Assembly (NCBI GenBank): GCA_963971425.1
Contig: OZ020516.1
Span: forward strand, 14,124,593 to 14,188,592
Reading direction: 5' to 3'
DNA length: 64,000 bases
Origin: Bryoerythrophyllum caledonicum
Lineage: Eukaryota > Streptophyta > Bryopsida > Pottiales > Pottiaceae
In this document: positions 45,476 to 57,363 of the stretch, piece by piece
Position numbering within the stretch: position 1 is the stretch's first letter
Layout of the letters: each line of letters begins with the position of its first letter
Position numbers and translations under genes: made by a program
The notes under the pieces: model-generated
The model's input: the letters and a program-made list of their open reading frames with translations, nothing else
Told to the model about the DNA's origin: nothing
Databases searched by the model: none

Positions 45476-45660
45476 TGATTTTTTTGGATTTATATAATGA
45501 AAGTGGTATCACTCAAAGTTAGAAATGGTGACTCTGGGGAGCTCTAAAATTTTGCTAGAAGTCTCAATTGACATTGAGATTTTCCATCCTCAGAGAATAT
45601 TACTCTTTCTGAAGTCGTCAAGGAAATTCTTGTCTTCACTGTTAAAAAACATTTTAACTT

Positions 45661-45955
45661 AAGTCAAACATTTTCACACAATTAAAGCAAGCGAGGATAA
45701 AAAGTTCATCTTTTCTACATAAAACCCAGAGATCTTCATTTTTTTCACTTTTTGTTTTTTCCACAACCATATGTGGTGTAGACCTTCTTATTGACCGTTT
45801 AGATTATCATTCTAAAACATATTAAAATTTAAAAAAAATAAATCGTGAATTGACAATTTTTGAACCTCCACTCTTTGCACACTTGTTTGGAATATGCTTC
45901 ACCCCTTCTATACCTCTAAAAATTGTTGAATAAGGAATTAACATCATGCTCAACA
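45661..45955. repeat. Dispersed repeat of unknown family, copy 2
   Basis: Homologous to 30523-30828, in the same orientation; see that entry. Confidence 0.6.
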
Positions 45956-46839
45956 CAATGGTAAAAGATTTAGACCTTGTGTAGTGCGAAAATTTAATAC
46001 CAAGAGAATTCAAAGTCTGCTGATCCACTGAATGCAGGGAAGAATATGAACCATTTTCTTGACTTCAAGCACTATCATCTTTCAATCCGTGCGATCAAAG
46101 TGTATGAATTTTTGTGAGTATGTTACTTAGTAAATCTTTATGGAGATCTTACAGTCAAATGGATAAATACAAGGTTTAATCTCCTTCCTTATTCATTGCA
46201 CTAGAATCAACAATTTTGAAGTGTTTTTGGTGTGAAATTGTCACGGGCTTTTAGTAGTTAACAATACTTGGGAGCATGGGTTGAAAGATTGTACCGATTG
46301 AAGTAGCAAAACGGTTCATTTTCTTCGGTTTGTTGACTGGGATCCTAATATCATCTTGTGTCCATGGTGGATCGTGAGACAAGGCTTGGAGTAGTGGCAA
46401 GCTTGGCGCCCGACCTTGCGACCGCACCTACGACCTGTCCCTATCGTGCCAGCGTGTCCTCCTCGCCACGTCGCCATGCTGGCCTAAGTCGCCACGTCGA
46501 CCCCCGTCAAGTTGGCAACAATTAGCCCGCTCGCAAGCCCAAGACCCTAGCCCGCTCGCAAGCCCAAGACCCTCGCCCGCCCTCATCTCATTCCCACTTC
46601 TCATCCGCCTTTTTTAACGTCACCAACTCTCTTGAATGTCATCAATGTGGAAATCGCTCAAGTACTTGCACCCCTTCTCTTGAATGTTTTCAGCTACCTT
46701 GGATATTGAATGCAGTTGTCGCCAATGAAAAACCCTAGGAAAGAGTGCGACATCGGCAACTGACAAACAAGTTATTATCTGTCCGGTGTGTGAGAGTGCG
46801 ACATCGTAAGGATGAGGGAGGTTATGAGCCGCTTTAGGG
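45956..46839. other. Intergenic, no gene seen
   Basis: A short duplication of AGCCCGCTCGCAAGCCCAAG occurs at about 46523-46575. No gene was recognised. Confidence 0.5.
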
Positions 46840-47250
46840 CTTTGAGGTTGTGAAGTTGTGAGCGGCGGCCGTTGTGAGGTTTAGAGAGGTGAAGGTGAGG
46901 TTGTGAGGTTGTGAGTGGCAAGGTGGTGAGGTTGTGAGTGGCGAGGTTGTGAGAGTTGTGGGTGAGGTTGTGAGAGTTGTAGGTGAGGTTGTGAGAGTTG
47001 TGAATGAGGTTGTGAGGTTGTGAGTCGCGAGGTGGCAAGGTTGTGAGAGCTGTGAGTGTAGGGGTGAGGTTGTGAGGTTGTGATGGGCTACCGCGGAGGA
47101 TTGTGAGAGGTGTGGGTGTAGTTGTGAAGAAGTTGTGGCAAAATTGTGAGGTTAAAAGAGGTGGTGCATTGAAGTGGTTGTGAGGTTTAGGATCCTTTTC
47201 GTAGTGCGGTTGTAAGGTTTTAGGATATGGTGGTGAGGTTGTGAGTAGCA
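46840..47250. repeat. GGTTGTGAG minisatellite
   Basis: Irregular tandem repetition of GAGGTTGTGAG with variants (GAGAGTTGTG, GTGGCGAGGTTGTGAG), G+T-rich on the + strand. The open frames across it on the minus strand are simple translations of the repeat (Asn/His/Leu/Thr-rich), not a gene. Confidence 0.75.
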
Positions 47251-48606
47251 GGGTAGCAAGGTTTAGGGTGGTTGGATTTTACAGTGAAGGAGGTTGAGAG
47301 CAGCGGTGTGTTGGAAATCGAGTAGGAGCGGGCGGAAGAAGTTGAGGGGCTTGGTTTAGGGTTTGGACCCCCGATAAGGGCGCGACATTTAGAGGATTGG
47401 TGTCCGTCTACTGCGGATGAGTAGATGCTTGGCGAGGCCTGCACCCCACGGCAAGATGCACGTCATCGGAAGGGCTGGTGTTTGCTTGCAATAGACAACG
47501 GTGGCAAGGTCGAGATCCGAGGACCGACATGGTAGCAGGCACAGTTGTTGTGCGGGCTCATATCAAGAGGCAGAATAATGTCTGGATGCACCGATCGCAA
47601 TGCGGGGGACATGTTGTAGGACATACAACCGCATAAGGTGATTGGGAGGTGGCAACGCTTCCTTAGAATGCCAATGGACATGTTACTAGTATGCGGACGT
47701 CTTTCAATAAGGAGATAGTTTAGGGTCTTCATCACAAACACTCCATCGCAGCGCGACGAAGGCTCTTCTTTGGCGTGGAGGAGGTACGCTTGTTGAGGAA
47801 AGGCTTCTTAGTTTTTTTTAGAGATTAAAGGTGGTTTCTTATTCTTATGTCTGGTATTTATATTCTTGAGGATTTTTCATGGTGTTCCAGGATTCAGGGT
47901 ATCAATTTTTATGGTCCCAATAGGTTTTATGAGGTTTTAATGTTTTTTAATCTTTAATTGAAGGTAATTTTATAATTCTTTTATACATTTTTTTCTGGTT
48001 TTTCTTGGTGTTCTAGGGTTTATGGTTTCGGGTTTAAGTGTCTAGACAAGGTACATTGGTCGTGGGTTTACAGTTTCGGTTTTCACTGTCTGGACATGTT
48101 TAGGATGTTTTATTCTTTTTTTTTATTGAGCTTCTCATGGTTTTAGGATTTTCTATGGTTTAGGCAAAACAATTTTCAGGGTTCCCTTATTTTCTTCTAT
48201 GGCTTAGATAATTAGTGTCCGAACACGAGTTCTAGTTTTTTTTTTTTTTTGGCTCATGCTGGCTTCCTATTCTTTTGTACGGTATTTTTTTACCTTCCTT
48301 AGGGTTTTTTGTTGTTTTCCGAGTTTCCAAGTTTTGGATTTTGGGTTTAGACATGTTTCATAATGTTTGCATTTTTTCCTTTAAACTTCTTTATATTTGT
48401 ATGGTTTTTGATGTGCCCCACAAACAATTTTTAAGGTTTACTTTTTGTTTTGCAGGGCTTACACTTTATTGAATTATTCTTCGGACATGTTTCTTGCGTT
48501 GGTTTCATTTCCGTGCTCGCATGGGAGATGTACTGCAACATAGTCCCCATCACTACAATTCAGGGTTTCTATGGAAATTAGGTCAGAGGCCTCACAATAT
48601 AGGACC
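47251..48606. other. Intergenic, T-rich, no gene seen
   Basis: From 47,800 to 48,500 the sequence is T-rich with repeated GGTTTT, TTTAGGATT and GGGTTTA words. These are not a regular telomere-type array. Confidence 0.5.
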
Positions 48607-48713
48607 AAGTTTACAGTTGAATTAGCTTGTCACGACAAGTTTAGGATACAATTAGTTTACCATGACAAGTTCATGATAGAATTAGCTTACTACGATAGGT
48701 TCAATAAATGATA
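48607..48713. repeat. 30-bp minisatellite, 3.5 copies
   Basis: Three 30-bp units start at 48607, 48637 and 48667, each beginning AAGTT and ending ACGAC, ATGAC or ACGAT, with a partial fourth. Units differ at several positions. Confidence 0.8.
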
Positions 48714-50948
48714 GGCGAGTTAAAGTACACTTCAGGATTGGCGCCTATTGCTACATTTGGTAGAGATCATGGCAACGGACTTCTTACACCTTGCGAGTCC
48801 CTAATCCCAACCACATATTGTGCTTTACATTTGCATGTTTGGGTACCATTTCACATTACCAGTTTCATACTTGATCTTTCCCTGTCTACATGCTGATTTC
48901 TAAGTCAAGTGGATGTTAGAGTCTATTTTGTGTATGCCGTAGGGGTTAAAGTTAAACGTGCCAGTTGAAATCTATATGTTAATATCAATTTGATAAGAGA
49001 AATCGATTTAATAGATGAAATTTGAGACAAGTTTGAGGTTGTCTGAGGGTTACAGCCGTGACTATCCAATGGATCAGAGAAGTTGATTGTAAAGATGACG
49101 ATCCTACAATAGCTAAGACGTGAACTTCTATCAACTGGATTTAGAAGTGTGTTGATAAGGATGAGGTTAACATACAATGTTCAGATTATAGATAGAGAGT
49201 ACATAGTAAAAAAGAAATGTAAATGATTGATTGGGTTATGTTCTATGTGATGTGTTTAGCCAACCATGTCAAATAGATGATTTTCATAATGATTTGATGT
49301 ATGAAAGCCGTGATCTAGTTGAAAGTATTTCTTTTATATAGATTTGATCAATCTTGTTAAATAAAAAACTATAATTAGAGGTAGTAATCATCAAATGCAC
49401 GCACTTAGTAGAATCACAATTGTAAAGTGATTCATGGAAATCTATAAGCTGCAATCAATGCATTTGCATACTTAAAAGTAATCTCAATTGGATGTTGAGA
49501 TAAAGTTACAAGAAGTAAAGGTGGAGTGAAGATGATCGAAATAATTGCATGAGCTAAGTATTGAAATCCTTATTTCAATCATGCAACATGGCATTGACAT
49601 AATTAGATATATAGAATTAAAGTAAATGAACTTGCAATTGTTGTGACTATCAATTTGATCATGGATACATCAACTAGGTACTAAAGATACTATCAAATTG
49701 ATTGGACTAAGAGTGTCTTCTGGGTGATAATTAATCTCTCCATGACCACCACCTTCCTATCACTACCACTCTATGTTTGGTCCCAATTCCACCCTTTTAC
49801 TCTTTGTTAGCTCCAAATTCCTTAAAGAACAAACCTTGAGTTAATTCGATACTAAATATAATTACTATCTTCATGTGACCTTAAGCTACTCATACATTAA
49901 ACAAAAATATCTATTTCCTATTAGAAGTTCTTAGAGTTGAATATCATGGGGTATTTTGATTGATTTAATATATGAGAGAATTTTCTACATTGTACATGCC
50001 TTCCTGGACTGAGATCCGCTAGATTTGTACTATGCAAATGCCTAGCAGACACGGTTCCGGGATTCCATATGTGAGGACCTCTCCCTTTGCTAAGGGGTTC
50101 TTTTGAGTTTTTCTTTATGAGAGGGCAAAGTTCGTCAAAGTGCAGGGGGCTTTGCACTTTTGTGTCTACAAAGCAAAGACAAACTCGCTGAGCGCGTGGC
50201 CTTCTAATATCTAGCGTATCCTTAGTTGTAATGTCTAGCTTAGAATTGCCGACTTCCGAAACATTCTAGGCTTTGCAAGAAAATCAAGGTTGCCTCCAAC
50301 AAAGCCGTTGTTTCAGGAGTTGTAGGAGTTTGAAATTCCCACTTGGTTGCTTGTACCAAAAAAATTACTTAATTTGTGTTTTTTAGTTTAGATTACCGGC
50401 AAAGTAGTTAGTATTGCATAGAATTAGATTGTATAGCAAGAGTGAAAATAGGAAAATGTTTAACTAGTTAATTAGTGTTATAGTGGTGATAAAACTGGGT
50501 CCTTAAACAACCAAATTTTATGCCCAAAAAAACTAAAAGAGAGAGTCCGGGAAAGTCTCTAGGACAAAGGTTGTAATCACTACTTAGGGCTAAATTAGCT
50601 AGTCAAGTTTTCATTAAGTAGATAGACTATTTGTTAGTATTTCTTTCTAGTCTAATTGTTTAGGTTTCCCTTCTAGTTATTTGTTCGTTGAAAACTTAAA
50701 GTCTTATTCGAAAGAATAAGAATTGAATTTTATATGAAAGAAAAAGATAAAAAAGTGGAAAAAAAAGAAAAAGAAAAATATAAAAATAGAAAAATAGGAA
50801 AAAAATTGGCTGATACTTGGGTACCAGATATCAACCGGATACTGGTTGGATACCGGATATCAATCGGGTTCATGCACTTTTCGGGTACCGGGACTGCCGA
50901 CGTCCATGAAGAAGACGAGACAGAGAGGAGAAGAAAACGAGACAGAGT
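48714..50948. other. Intergenic, no gene seen
   Basis: A+T-rich. A perfect 8-bp-arm hairpin AAAGTGCA / TGCACTTT lies at about 50136-50159. No coding or RNA gene was recognised. Confidence 0.5.
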
Positions 50949-51077
50949 GGAGAAAAAGGGGAGAAGGAGAAGGAGAGGAGAGGAGAAGGAGAGGAGAGGA
51001 GAAGAAGAGGAGAGGAGAAAGAAAAGAGAGGAGGGGAGAGGAGAAAGAGAGGAGAGGAGAGGAAGAGGAAGAGGAGG
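50949..51077 (+). repeat. 129-bp uninterrupted polypurine tract
   Basis: Only A and G on the + strand for about 129 bp, built from GAGGAGA/GAAGAGG-like words, with purine-rich sequence continuing on both sides. Such tracts can form triplex DNA. Open frames through it are repeat translations (Glu/Arg-rich or Ser/Leu-rich). Confidence 0.85.
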
Positions 51078-52803
51078 CCGTGAACAAGAGGAAGAGGAGG
51101 GTTTTGAAGGAGAGTTGCAGCCACCTAGGATTTGAAGTTTCAAACTAGAATTTGAAGTTGGAAACTAGGATTTGTAGAAGATCGCGGCGGAGGAATTTTA
51201 GACACAACGGAGGTTGCGATTACTAGGCGTGGAAGCGGTGCAAGGAGGTTCAAAACCGCTGCAGGAAGATTTAGAGACTAAACCACGATTGCAAGGAGGT
51301 TGCGGATGCAACAAAGAGACTATGGTGGCAAGGAATTCTGAACAAGGTGATTCTTGTCAATTGATGGGTTTTTCTTGTTTGTAAAATTTCCTTGTTTGTA
51401 AGTTCTCTTCTTTCACTTGTTTTTCTCATTTTCCTTTCTCCGGTTGCCTTCTCTTTGGTCTAAAGAAAGTCTCCCATTAGACTCTACCTAGACCTTATGC
51501 GTCCTAGAATCTTGAATTCTTGATACTCGTGCGATTACTCTTTGTTTCGTTATATACTTTCCATTGCCCTGGCCTTGTAGCAAGTCTTCTTTTGTGTTCT
51601 CCCTATTCTTCTCCTTTTCCTAGTCTTGCCTAAATATTCCGTCTTTTCCCCGGTCTCTCCGGTCTCCCAGAAAACCTCCTTCAAATTTTTTTGTTCTCCT
51701 AGACTAATCATCTCTTTTGCTTGAAGCGGTTAATTATTATTTTGTTTTGTTTGGTTGTATTTCTAGATATGTGAGATGCCTACATCCACATTAATCTAGA
51801 AAAGTGTTCCGGAGAAAAGTACACCGATTGCCCGGTATACTTGTGTTTTCCGGGCGAGACAAGATATTGTGATAAGTCTATTAGGGTGATTGGTGGAAGT
51901 ACAGGCACATCCCGGAGTTAGTCCATCTCGGACAATATGACTCCACCAGTGACACTGAAGCTTTCCAAGATTGATCCTAACAAGTGAGAGGGGAGTGAAA
52001 AAGGAGGACAGTTGGAGGAAGAAATCACCCATTTGTTGCATGGGATTATACGAGAAACCTTGGGTCTTCCAAAAAGGATATGCAGCTGCGGAGTTGCTAT
52101 CTCCCGGGACACCCCGAGGAGTCTACCGGGCTAATCCCCCGACATGGGCTAGAGAAATATGGCATAATGTGTATTCCTTTGCAAAAGAGGAAGGATGGAA
52201 GCCGGGAGTGAACCGGGAGTTGCTGGATAAGCACTTATCAAGCTCCTACGGCATATCATAGTGCTACCGGAGTGAACAGTTCTTGAACAACTAGTTGAGG
52301 AGGGTGGTTGAGTTTTAAAACCTAATTTTCCATCCCAACCGACGTGAAAGAATCACAGTGCGGCTAGCCACAACCTACATACATGCATTCTTCGAGGATT
52401 CCTTCCCGGATTGGGGATTTTTATTGAAGAAGCGTTAATGCCACAACTCCGGGCAATTCTACAAGGTGGGTGTTCCAAGACTTTTTTGACTCCATACCTC
52501 ATGCATTTGTATGAGCATTGTGGTTGTCTAGAACCGGAAGAAAAGATGATTTAGAGGCAAGAAATGGTTCCCCAGGACCATTCTCCATGAACCTATTCCC
52601 AACTTACTAAAGGAAGTTTGGCGCTACCGGCAAACCACCAAGAGACGTCATCATCCCCGCCACTTTGGAACTATCGTAGATCATCTTGGTCTCATTGGAA
52701 AAACCTACCACCACCATCCCGGCCATCCGAGAATCTCACACCCGTGGGGAAAATAGCCAAGTTTTCCTGGGATGTCCAGCAGATGAAGCAGGAATGCTAG
52801 AAT
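51078..52803. other. Intergenic; possible decayed coding sequence at 51.8-52.8 kb
   Basis: From about 51,790 to 52,800 several short open stretches in changing frames look faintly protein-like (for example GVYRANPPTWAREIWHNVYSF in 51971-52261). I do not recognise a family, and frequent stops suggest a decayed element. Confidence 0.3.
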
Positions 52804-52844
52804 GTGAGCAGTGAGCAGTGAGCAGTAAGCAGTGAGCAATGAAC
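52804..52844. repeat. GTGAGCA heptamer tandem repeat
   Basis: About six copies of GTGAGCA with two variants (GTAAGCA, GTGAGCAAT). Confidence 0.8.
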
Positions 52845-53045
52845 AACTTTTTTTGGGAGATTTGATACCCTATCACCACGGTTTAAGGGAAATTTAGGAT
52901 GTAAAAATTAACAGTGACACCTATATCTATGGAAGATAAAAAAAACTTTTAAGAGCGAAAACTTGGGAAGAAAACCGTTATGATCAGGTTTAGTGGGGAA
53001 TTAAGGAAGTGAAGGTTGATGAATGGATAAGATGGATGAATTTTG

Positions 53046-53270
53046 GATCGGGCGCGTACGTACAAGGGTTGGGCGCATACCATCAAGGGGTGGGCGCGTA
53101 CGAATAAGGATTGAGCGCGTCTGCCAAAAAGATTTTTTTTTTTGGTGTACACGCGCGGCCGTGCTAGGTACGCGCGCAGTCCTATTAGGTATGCGCGCGG
53201 CCCTTTTAGATACGCGTTTGGCCCCTTTAGGGACGCTCCCAACCCTTGTTCGTACGTGCACGACCTTGTA
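53046..53270. repeat. CpG-rich minisatellite arranged as an inverted repeat
   Basis: The left part has units of about 25 bp around GGGCGCGTACGAACAAGGGTTGG. The right part has the reverse complement (TACGCGCGCAGTCC, CCCAACCCTTGTTCGTACG). A run of T separates them near 53135. The two sides could fold into a long imperfect hairpin. Confidence 0.7.
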
Positions 53271-53431
53271 GTCGACGTGTTAGCCACGTATTTGCCTTCG
53301 TGACAGCGGGTAAATTGATTTACCTCTAGTCATGGTCAAACCAGTGTTGACCCTTTTCGGACGGACAGCGGGACGGACGAACGCCGGAACAATCCTGGTC
53401 TTCCACCTCGATCGGCACAGTGGAAGCGTGC

Positions 53432-53523
53432 CTCAAGACCTAATGCAGGGAGCAGCTGCACCGGAATCGCGCCTCAAGACCTGATGTAGGGAGCAGCTGC
53501 GCCGGAATCACGCCTAAAGACCA
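53432..53523. repeat. Tandem repeat, about 50-bp unit, 2 copies
   Basis: CGCCTCAAGACCTAATGCAG..GAGCAGCTGC..CCGGAATC is repeated twice with few changes, then a shortened third copy. Confidence 0.7.
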
Positions 53524-54349
53524 GCTGCAGTGACAAAGTCCCGCATCCACCTCATGGAATATAATGTTATATTCGAGTATTTTTTCACTAGCGCTTGAGG
53601 GTTCCTACTTATTCTACACCTCTTAATTCATTTCAGAAAGTCCGACTTGACTGAAGCTCAATAGTGTCTTCTTTCTCATCCAATTTTTCCAAGCTTGTTC
53701 CCTCGGCTGTGGTTTTGATAGACAAAAAAAGGGACAGTGGAAATCTCGTAAATCTATTCATGCCCGTCAATAATTAGAAGACGAGGAATCTGGCTACTGT
53801 AAGAGAGTCATAGATACTCACGCCGTTTACACGCGCTTGGATGAAATTTTTCACTTTGACATTCAGAGCACTGGGCAGAAATCTCATTGCGTCAACATTT
53901 GTAGGAACTCATACTGTCGTAGAATTTGGCACGTCTAAAACTGCTTCTCGGGACCGAGGAGGCATTCCACCGCAAACATCGAACTTGTTTTTATTGTCCT
54001 GTGAATTCATCATGGTTTTAGTTTTTGTTGTCATTTGCAGCAAGGTTGAACTCGTATTTAGAGGTCGGTGTTTGTCATGGTAGTCGACCTAATTTTATTT
54101 GATTTCATTTGGACAATTGTAGATTATAACGGAGTGCCTCAATACCCTCCTTGAGTCCTCGGGACTGAGGAGGCCCTTTGGCGGTTGATTTGTACTATGC
54201 ATACTTCATATATTGGCCAAAATGGGACTTGGATATTGGAACATGTTTTAGGATGCAATATATATAATTCATGTTATGATCATAAAATTTGAATATTCAA
54301 CCCTCACTTCTGAACTCATTCAAATGATTCGGTTCGGTTTATCTTGTAG

Positions 54350-54502
54350 ATAGGGACTGAAGAAAGTGTTGCAATCGATTCCCCATTACTTGGAGTTGGA
54401 TCTGAGCAGATGGAGATCGTTTTGGATGACTCGATTACGGCGCATGAGGAAACTCATGCTGATGGCAACGGAGTAAATGTGGAGATGGAAAATTTTGCCT
54501 GA
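54350..54502 (+). CDS. Possible terminal exon of an unrecognised host gene
   Basis: Directly after a pyrimidine-rich acceptor-like CTTGTAG, 50 codons are open to TGA 54500-54502. They read as an acidic C-terminus (IGTEESVAIDSPLLGVGSEQ, then EIVLDDSITAHEETHADGNG). The composition looks like a real protein tail. Upstream exons were not identified with confidence; a candidate open stretch lies near 53,780-53,920. It could be chance. Confidence 0.25.
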   Translation: MGTEESVAIDSPLLGVGSEQMEIVLDDSITAHEETHADGNGVNVEMENFA

Positions 54503-54844
54503 AATGTGGAGAGCAACCCTTTTTAATATTTTGAGTGGATAGCTACAATGGCTATGCCCGAATTTGCATTAGGGCAATTTTGGCTCTATGGGACTATGGG
54601 TGTAGGAAATTAGTTGGTTGCCAAGGCCTTCAAAATGAAGCAATTTGGCACCATATAAGAAAATTAAGTAGAATTGATTGGCGATTCCATTTTTTTCCTA
54701 AGTGGTGTTTTTGGCTAACCAAAACTACTATGAAAGTGCAATATGGCGATTCCAAAATTTTGTAGAGTGTAATCTGGCCACTATCCAGAAAATCATGTAA
54801 GAATTTAGGCTCCAAAACAAGAAATTTTCAAGCTACAAAAGACA

Positions 54845-54910
54845 ACATGAAGATGCCTCACATTCTAAATCCACAACATTCTAAACCCACAACATTCTAA
54901 CCCACAACAT
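54845..54910. repeat. CACAACATTCTAAAC tandem repeat
   Basis: Four copies of a 15-16 bp unit with small variations. Confidence 0.65.
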
Positions 54911-55388
54911 GAGCAATCTACAGTATAAGCATTCCACAAAATGAGCAATCCACTATCCCAGACATGCCCACTCCGAACTCATCCAACTCATGTGATACAA
55001 GCCATTCTAGAGCTCCAGCAATCTTGTGTGCCCTCAGTCCACCCCACCCACAAAAATACATCACCCACCCATGTCCATCCATAATGTTGAGTAATGTACA
55101 CATGCCACCTACAGCTGCAACACAAATATTGTTATTTATAATTCAAATACAATGCACAGAACTTGAAAATGCAAGTGATGAAAAAATACTAAGATGTATA
55201 AAAGTTCAACATTTTGGTCCACTACCCAAAAATTAAAACACAAAGAAGTAGAGGCAGAAAATCTTCTACACAAGCATCCTACTCCTCAGACCCATAACGA
55301 AATCCCTCCGTGGTCTTAAACCACAGTTGAAATGCTTCTTCATATGGAAACGTCTCCAACTCAAAAAGTCCCTGAGAAAACATACCAA

Positions 55389-57149
55389 CTACAAGTGATC
55401 ATTAAGTGCGTTACGAAGACGGGACTTCAAGAATGTGGGAGAGCTGAAGGTTCTCTCATCTTTAATTGAGCCCAAAACCATCACCACGGCGATCTCCGCC
55501 AATTTGAAGTACGTCGGAAATCGGCTAGCAAGAGGTGTGTTGGCTTGGACAACACGCCATATCTTTGTCAAAGGATTCACATCAAAAGGCTTAGTGCAAG
55601 CACGCACACAATTATTAGCCATAAAAAGCTTGAACATTGACTGCTCGGAGTCAAGATCAAAGCCATTCAGCAATGGGGGAACCACAACCTTTTGCCCCGT
55701 AGCCCCAACAACCTTCATCTCCCTATTCTCGCAGAATTGGCGTTTGAGAATCTCCAAATGCACTGGGAAAGTGCTGAGAGAATCTTCTTGCATCCAATAC
55801 TGGGGATAGAATATCCCCATCGCGTTCAAAGTCTCCACCGAGGGAAAGCGCTCCTTCAATTCAATCCTCAAGGCCTTCGCAGCCTCTGCACATAAAAAAT
55901 GGTACAAACAACTTAGGTGAGCAATGAACCACAATAATAGAATAGAAAAATATAAAAGGTAGAAGACGCACCCGTGCATTGCACCTTAACGTTGGCAGCC
56001 ATGGATTGAAAGACCATACGATCAATGGGTTTGTTTTCGTGTACAGCAGGTACCTCCACACCATCCAACTTCCACATCAGCTGCTCCCGTTGAGTGTTTG
56101 GGTTAACATCCCACTTCAAAATGATATTGAAGTGGGAAAGTTCCAACAACGCCCTAAAATTGGTGAACTCATCCGTGCAATATGAAGTGGCAGGGTCAAC
56201 ATATTGTTTAAATAGTTGACCATCACATGCGGAGAGGGCTGCAACAAAATCGCCAATGAAAACATCTTGGTTTTGTGCAAATGTGATCAACACATCCAAG
56301 GTCTCCACCATGGGAATTACCGCAAGCATCCCTAACAAAACGGTTGGGTCAACCATCTCTATAAAGCAAGCCTACAATGTCCACAAAAAGAGGTAAGTTT
56401 AGGGAGACAATTAGAACAGAAGAATGCGCACGACGCCAATTCTACACAACATGTAGAAGAGAAAAGTATTGACCATGTAAAAAGTTAACATTTGCACTAA
56501 CCTCTCCAACAGCTTCAGTCTCCCTGGAGTTGTTCATTTTAGCAAGCACTGGCCGATATTGAGAAATCAACCGCCGCATAGGGTCCAAGAGGCTAATCCA
56601 ACGTGTGGTCACTATACGGAGTAACTTCAGCCCACGACACTCCATTACCTCAACCAATTCCTTGAACTCTTGCGTACGTTTAGGACTCTTGTTGAAGTAG
56701 TTGTAAGTCGTTGCCAAAAAGCGCTCGATTGCTTCCATGGTTGCCATCTTACTCAAGACCTTGAATGCCAAGTTACATCTATGAGCAAAACAATGAACAC
56801 TCTGAGAAAAAAGAGCATGCTTCTCCTTAAGCTGCTTGGAGACCCCGTTGATGTGGCCTTGGAAAACCGCATGTCCGTCAACTCCAAAGCTCACAAGTCG
56901 CCGCTGAATGTCAATGGCATCAAGTCCTCCACGTTCTTTCAAGACCTGAATCAGCACCATGAGAATGTCATCAGCCTTTGAGACATCAGTGATTTTGTGC
57001 ACCTTCAGAAGCAAAGGCACACGACGCCAATTCTCCACCACGTAAGCATGGATGGAAATCCATGATGAATTATCGACTGCCGTGACCTCATCACAAGAGA
57101 TTGCAATGAAGTTTGCACCCTCAACCTTCGCCTTCAAATGATCTTTGAG
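55389..57149 (-). CDS. hAT-type transposase, C-terminal three exons
   Basis: Three exons with good splice signals and matching phases: 57149-56502 (after TTTGTATAG; donor GTTAGT), 56371-55972 (after CATTGTAG; donor GTGCGT) and 55885-55389 (after TGTGCAG; stop TAG). Joined they are open for about 514 codons. The first has the RNase H-like core start (FIAISCDEVTAVDN), a conserved CFAHRCNLAF and TTRWISLLDP. The last ends with the hAT dimerisation region (FPTYFKLAEIAVVMVLGSIKDERTFSS, SRLRNALNDHL). This resembles ZNF862-like hAT proteins. The N-terminal DNA-binding exon was not found; the region just upstream (57,150-57,360) has weak matches interrupted by stops. It could be a truncated transposon or a domesticated gene. 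Terminal inverted repeats were not seen. Confidence 0.8.
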
Positions 57150-57363
57150 CTATACAAAGCACACAACCACATTGTTAGTAGATTAAGAATGTTCCTATAA
57201 TTGAAAAGCGCTTCCAACAACTCTACACTCAAGCCCCAACAACGGTTTGCACTAGACCAAGGTTACGTTCCTTTCAATCAAGGCAGCCATACATTTCAGC
57301 TACTCAAACTTCCTCCCTTTGAGTGAAGACAATCCTTCGTCTGTAGTTGAAAGCCGACCTCTT

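Noticed and set aside
46775-47038. Asn/His-rich minus-strand protein
   Set aside because: Direct translation of the GGTTGTGAG minisatellite.
47251-48606. Interstitial telomere repeats (TTTAGGG-like words)
   Set aside because: Words are scattered and irregular, with no tandem array.
50730-51148. Ser/Leu-rich and Glu/Arg-rich proteins
   Set aside because: Both strands are open only because the sequence is a polypurine/polypyrimidine tract.
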